Positions 62,567 through 64,000 of a stretch of DNA of 64,000 nt are shown here, piece by piece. The stretch comes from Paludibacter sp. (GTDB lineage Bacteria; Bacteroidota; Bacteroidia; Bacteroidales; Paludibacteraceae). A model generated the notes under the pieces. That model was not told where the DNA came from. It saw nothing but the letters and a program-made list of their open reading frames with translations, and did no database searches. The stretch lies in contig JAFLKK010000007.1 in the NCBI GenBank assembly GCA_019163375.1, forward strand, positions 407,813 to 471,812, given 5' to 3'. A program made the position numbers and the translations under genes. The number at the start of each line of letters is the position of its first letter. Position 1 is the first letter of the stretch.

Positions 62567-64000
62567 TTATTTTTGAAAAATCGTTACCGGACCTATCAAG
62601 CCAGACTCCATAAGCTTATCTTCACTCATGCGATATTTGCCGTTCGTCCATATTCCCGGGAATGGCGGTGTACCTTTATCGGAACCGTTTATGGCATTTG
62701 CCCAGGTATTGCAGACTTCTATCTCGAGCGTATTAAAGCCTTTTTTCAATGCTTTTGTAATATCCACTTCGTAAGGTGCAGTCCAAGCTGTTCCGCAATC
62801 AATGCCGTTTACACGAACGGTGGCAAGACTTGATAGCTTTCCAAGATTCAAACAAGCCGATTTACTCTTGCTGACATTGTTGAAATTGGTTTTGTAAATA
62901 GCTGTTCCCGAATAATACTTTATCAATAAATTTTCGCCTTTGCTCCAGTCGAAAAGTTTGTCGGTAACAACCGATTGATGGTTACTTACAAAAGTAATAT
63001 TCCAGCTGGCTTTTAATTCAGCTGCTGTTGGAGCTTCAGAAGTCAGCTCTGTTTTTGCAGTGCTATTCCCATTCTCAATCACCACGAAAACCGATTCGAA
63101 TGCCGATAAATTCAGTTTCATCTGCGTTCTTCCTTTCTCTGATTTCCATTCTGTCGGAGTACTTATCTGTCCGGTCACAGCATTCCAAAGTTGAGGATTT
63201 TTCCCCTCGACGCGGAATGAAGCAACAATATTTTTATCAGTATTTTCCTGATTAGATATAAAATAAACATCAGCGTTTTCTCCTCTTCGGTGCGTCCAAG
63301 CTATATTTTTCGGTACAATTACGTCCGGTTCAATGGCTAAATTTGTTTGAACTGGCAATACCGGGATAGCTACACCTGCTTGTCTCAACTGATCCACTTT
63401 AGCAAGAGTTTCTTCGGAGTATTTATCTCCATTTGGGAAAATAACAACTTTATACTCTGCCCCATCCGACAATTTCATTTGTCCGTTCTCCCCTTTTGCC
63501 AACCGCAGCAAAGCATCTTTGTTGAACGAATCGTAAGCATACCCATTCAATGGATTGATCCAGTCTTCGGCTTTCAAGATATTGGCAGAATGGTTCACTC
63601 CGGCTGGCATTTCACGCATCGGTTGACCGATATTAGCCAAGCGTTTTTGTTCGCTTTCCACACGTTCTTTACCTACAATTCCGGGTAAAAGCGGGACTAA
63701 TTTATCGGGCGTCAATGCACGTCGGGGAAATTCTTCGCCTGTAAACACAGCAATATCTGTAACGGGATGACCGTATTGCAACAATGTCTGGCAGCGTGCA
63801 ACATAATCGACGAAAGCTTTGCCCTGTTTCCACCAGGTCTGGTCGCGCTGAAAGTACAGTCCGATACCGTCGAGGGTCATTCCGGGAGCTTTATCCAGAT
63901 ATGGATTATGCACAAAAATATGAAAGAAAACTTTGTTGATGCCGAGGGCAAAATTACGGTCAAGAACCGGTTTCAACATTGCCGGATCTTCGTTCCAGTT
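62567..64000 (-). CDS. GH106 alpha-L-rhamnosidase, C-terminal part (5' end beyond window)
   Basis: The open frame runs from the stop at 62567 through the window edge; codons upstream of the apparent ATG at 63979 stay open (NWNEDPA). The segment MTLDGIGLYFQRDQTWWKQG, followed by KAFVDYVARCQTLLQYGHPV and TDIAVFTGEEFP, is typical of GH106 enzymes of Bacteroidota pectin loci. A jelly-roll-like C-terminal domain follows (about 350-470; TVRVNGIDCGTAWTAPYEVDITKAL). It releases rhamnose from pectic chains and pairs with the adjacent esterase. The missing N-terminus lies outside. Confidence 0.9.
   Translation of the reverse strand, partial: NWNEDPAMLKPVLDRNFALGINKVFFHIFVHNPYLDKAPGMTLDGIGLYFQRDQTWWKQGKAFVDYVARCQTLLQYGHPVTDIAVFTGEEFPRRALTPDKLVPLLPGIVGKERVESEQKRLANIGQPMREMPAGVNHSANILKAEDWINPLNGYAYDSFNKDALLRLAKGENGQMKLSDGAEYKVVIFPNGDKYSEETLAKVDQLRQAGVAIPVLPVQTNLAIEPDVIVPKNIAWTHRRGENADVYFISNQENTDKNIVASFRVEGKNPQLWNAVTGQISTPTEWKSEKGRTQMKLNLSAFESVFVVIENGNSTAKTELTSEAPTAAELKASWNITFVSNHQSVVTDKLFDWSKGENLLIKYYSGTAIYKTNFNNVSKSKSACLNLGKLSSLATVRVNGIDCGTAWTAPYEVDITKALKKGFNTLEIEVCNTWANAINGSDKGTPPFPGIWTNGKYRMSEDKLMESGLIGPVTIFQK

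Overview
The window is a chromosomal segment of a Bacteroidota bacterium, most likely order Bacteroidales. Promoters fit the Bacteroidota pattern (TTG, about 19 bp, TAnnTTTG), most genes lack a Shine-Dalgarno sequence, and the gene families (DUF5686, GtrA, split 5'-nucleotidase, hybrid two-component PUL sensor) are typical of the group. A near-complete complex I with NuoEFG, next to an expanded acetate-kinase locus, suggests a fermentative, plant-polysaccharide-degrading relative of Paludibacter rather than a gut Bacteroides. That placement is inference.

Layout. 1-405: the N-terminal part of a small membrane protein (minus strand). 946-14246: a 14-gene nuoA-N operon with a short NuoG, ending at a clear terminator. 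14462-21176 (minus): an acyl-CoA ligase and its XRE-cupin regulator, with three phased repeats between them, then proC, a DUF5686 outer-membrane protein and xerD. 21526-27553: pta, a divergent 3-hydroxyacyl-CoA dehydrogenase and three tandem acetate kinases. 27635-33464 (minus): a lolE-type permease, rbfA, cysS, a TerB/J-domain protein, two tRNA-Gln genes and tyrS. 33729-36192: a split 5'-nucleotidase pair and an unknown exported protein. 36199-37621 (minus): a flippase-like membrane protein and GtrA. 37868-42450: rsmA, then a probable magnesium operon. 42533-44260 (minus): a HAD hydrolase, a stand-alone FecR-N-like protein and an ECF sigma factor. 44483-64000 (minus): a pectin or rhamnogalacturonan utilisation locus with GH106, two SASA-type esterases, a GH95-like protein, a GH2, a hybrid two-component regulator, a PL1 pectate lyase and a large beta-helix protein. 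Its SusC/SusD pair, if present, lies outside the window.

Two items stand out. First, the 38742-42450 operon encodes a soluble MgtE-like Mg2+ sensor with no membrane channel, translationally coupled to an NRAMP-type transporter with altered metal-site motifs, followed by CorA. It is preceded by a 16-codon leader ORF starting MDDDP and by a hairpin that buries an unusually strong Shine-Dalgarno sequence. This looks like a leader-peptide-controlled, split Mg2+ uptake system, analogous in logic to enterobacterial mgtL-mgtA. Second, 58318-58736 between two PUL genes holds about twenty degenerate units in strict 21-bp register, built from alternating CTC/GAG palindromes.

The genes combine into an anaerobic lifestyle. 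The PUL releases pectic sugars and acetate, acetate passes through Pta and the acetate kinases with ATP, and complex I handles NADH. Functional assignments rest on motif reading by eye; no database search was run.
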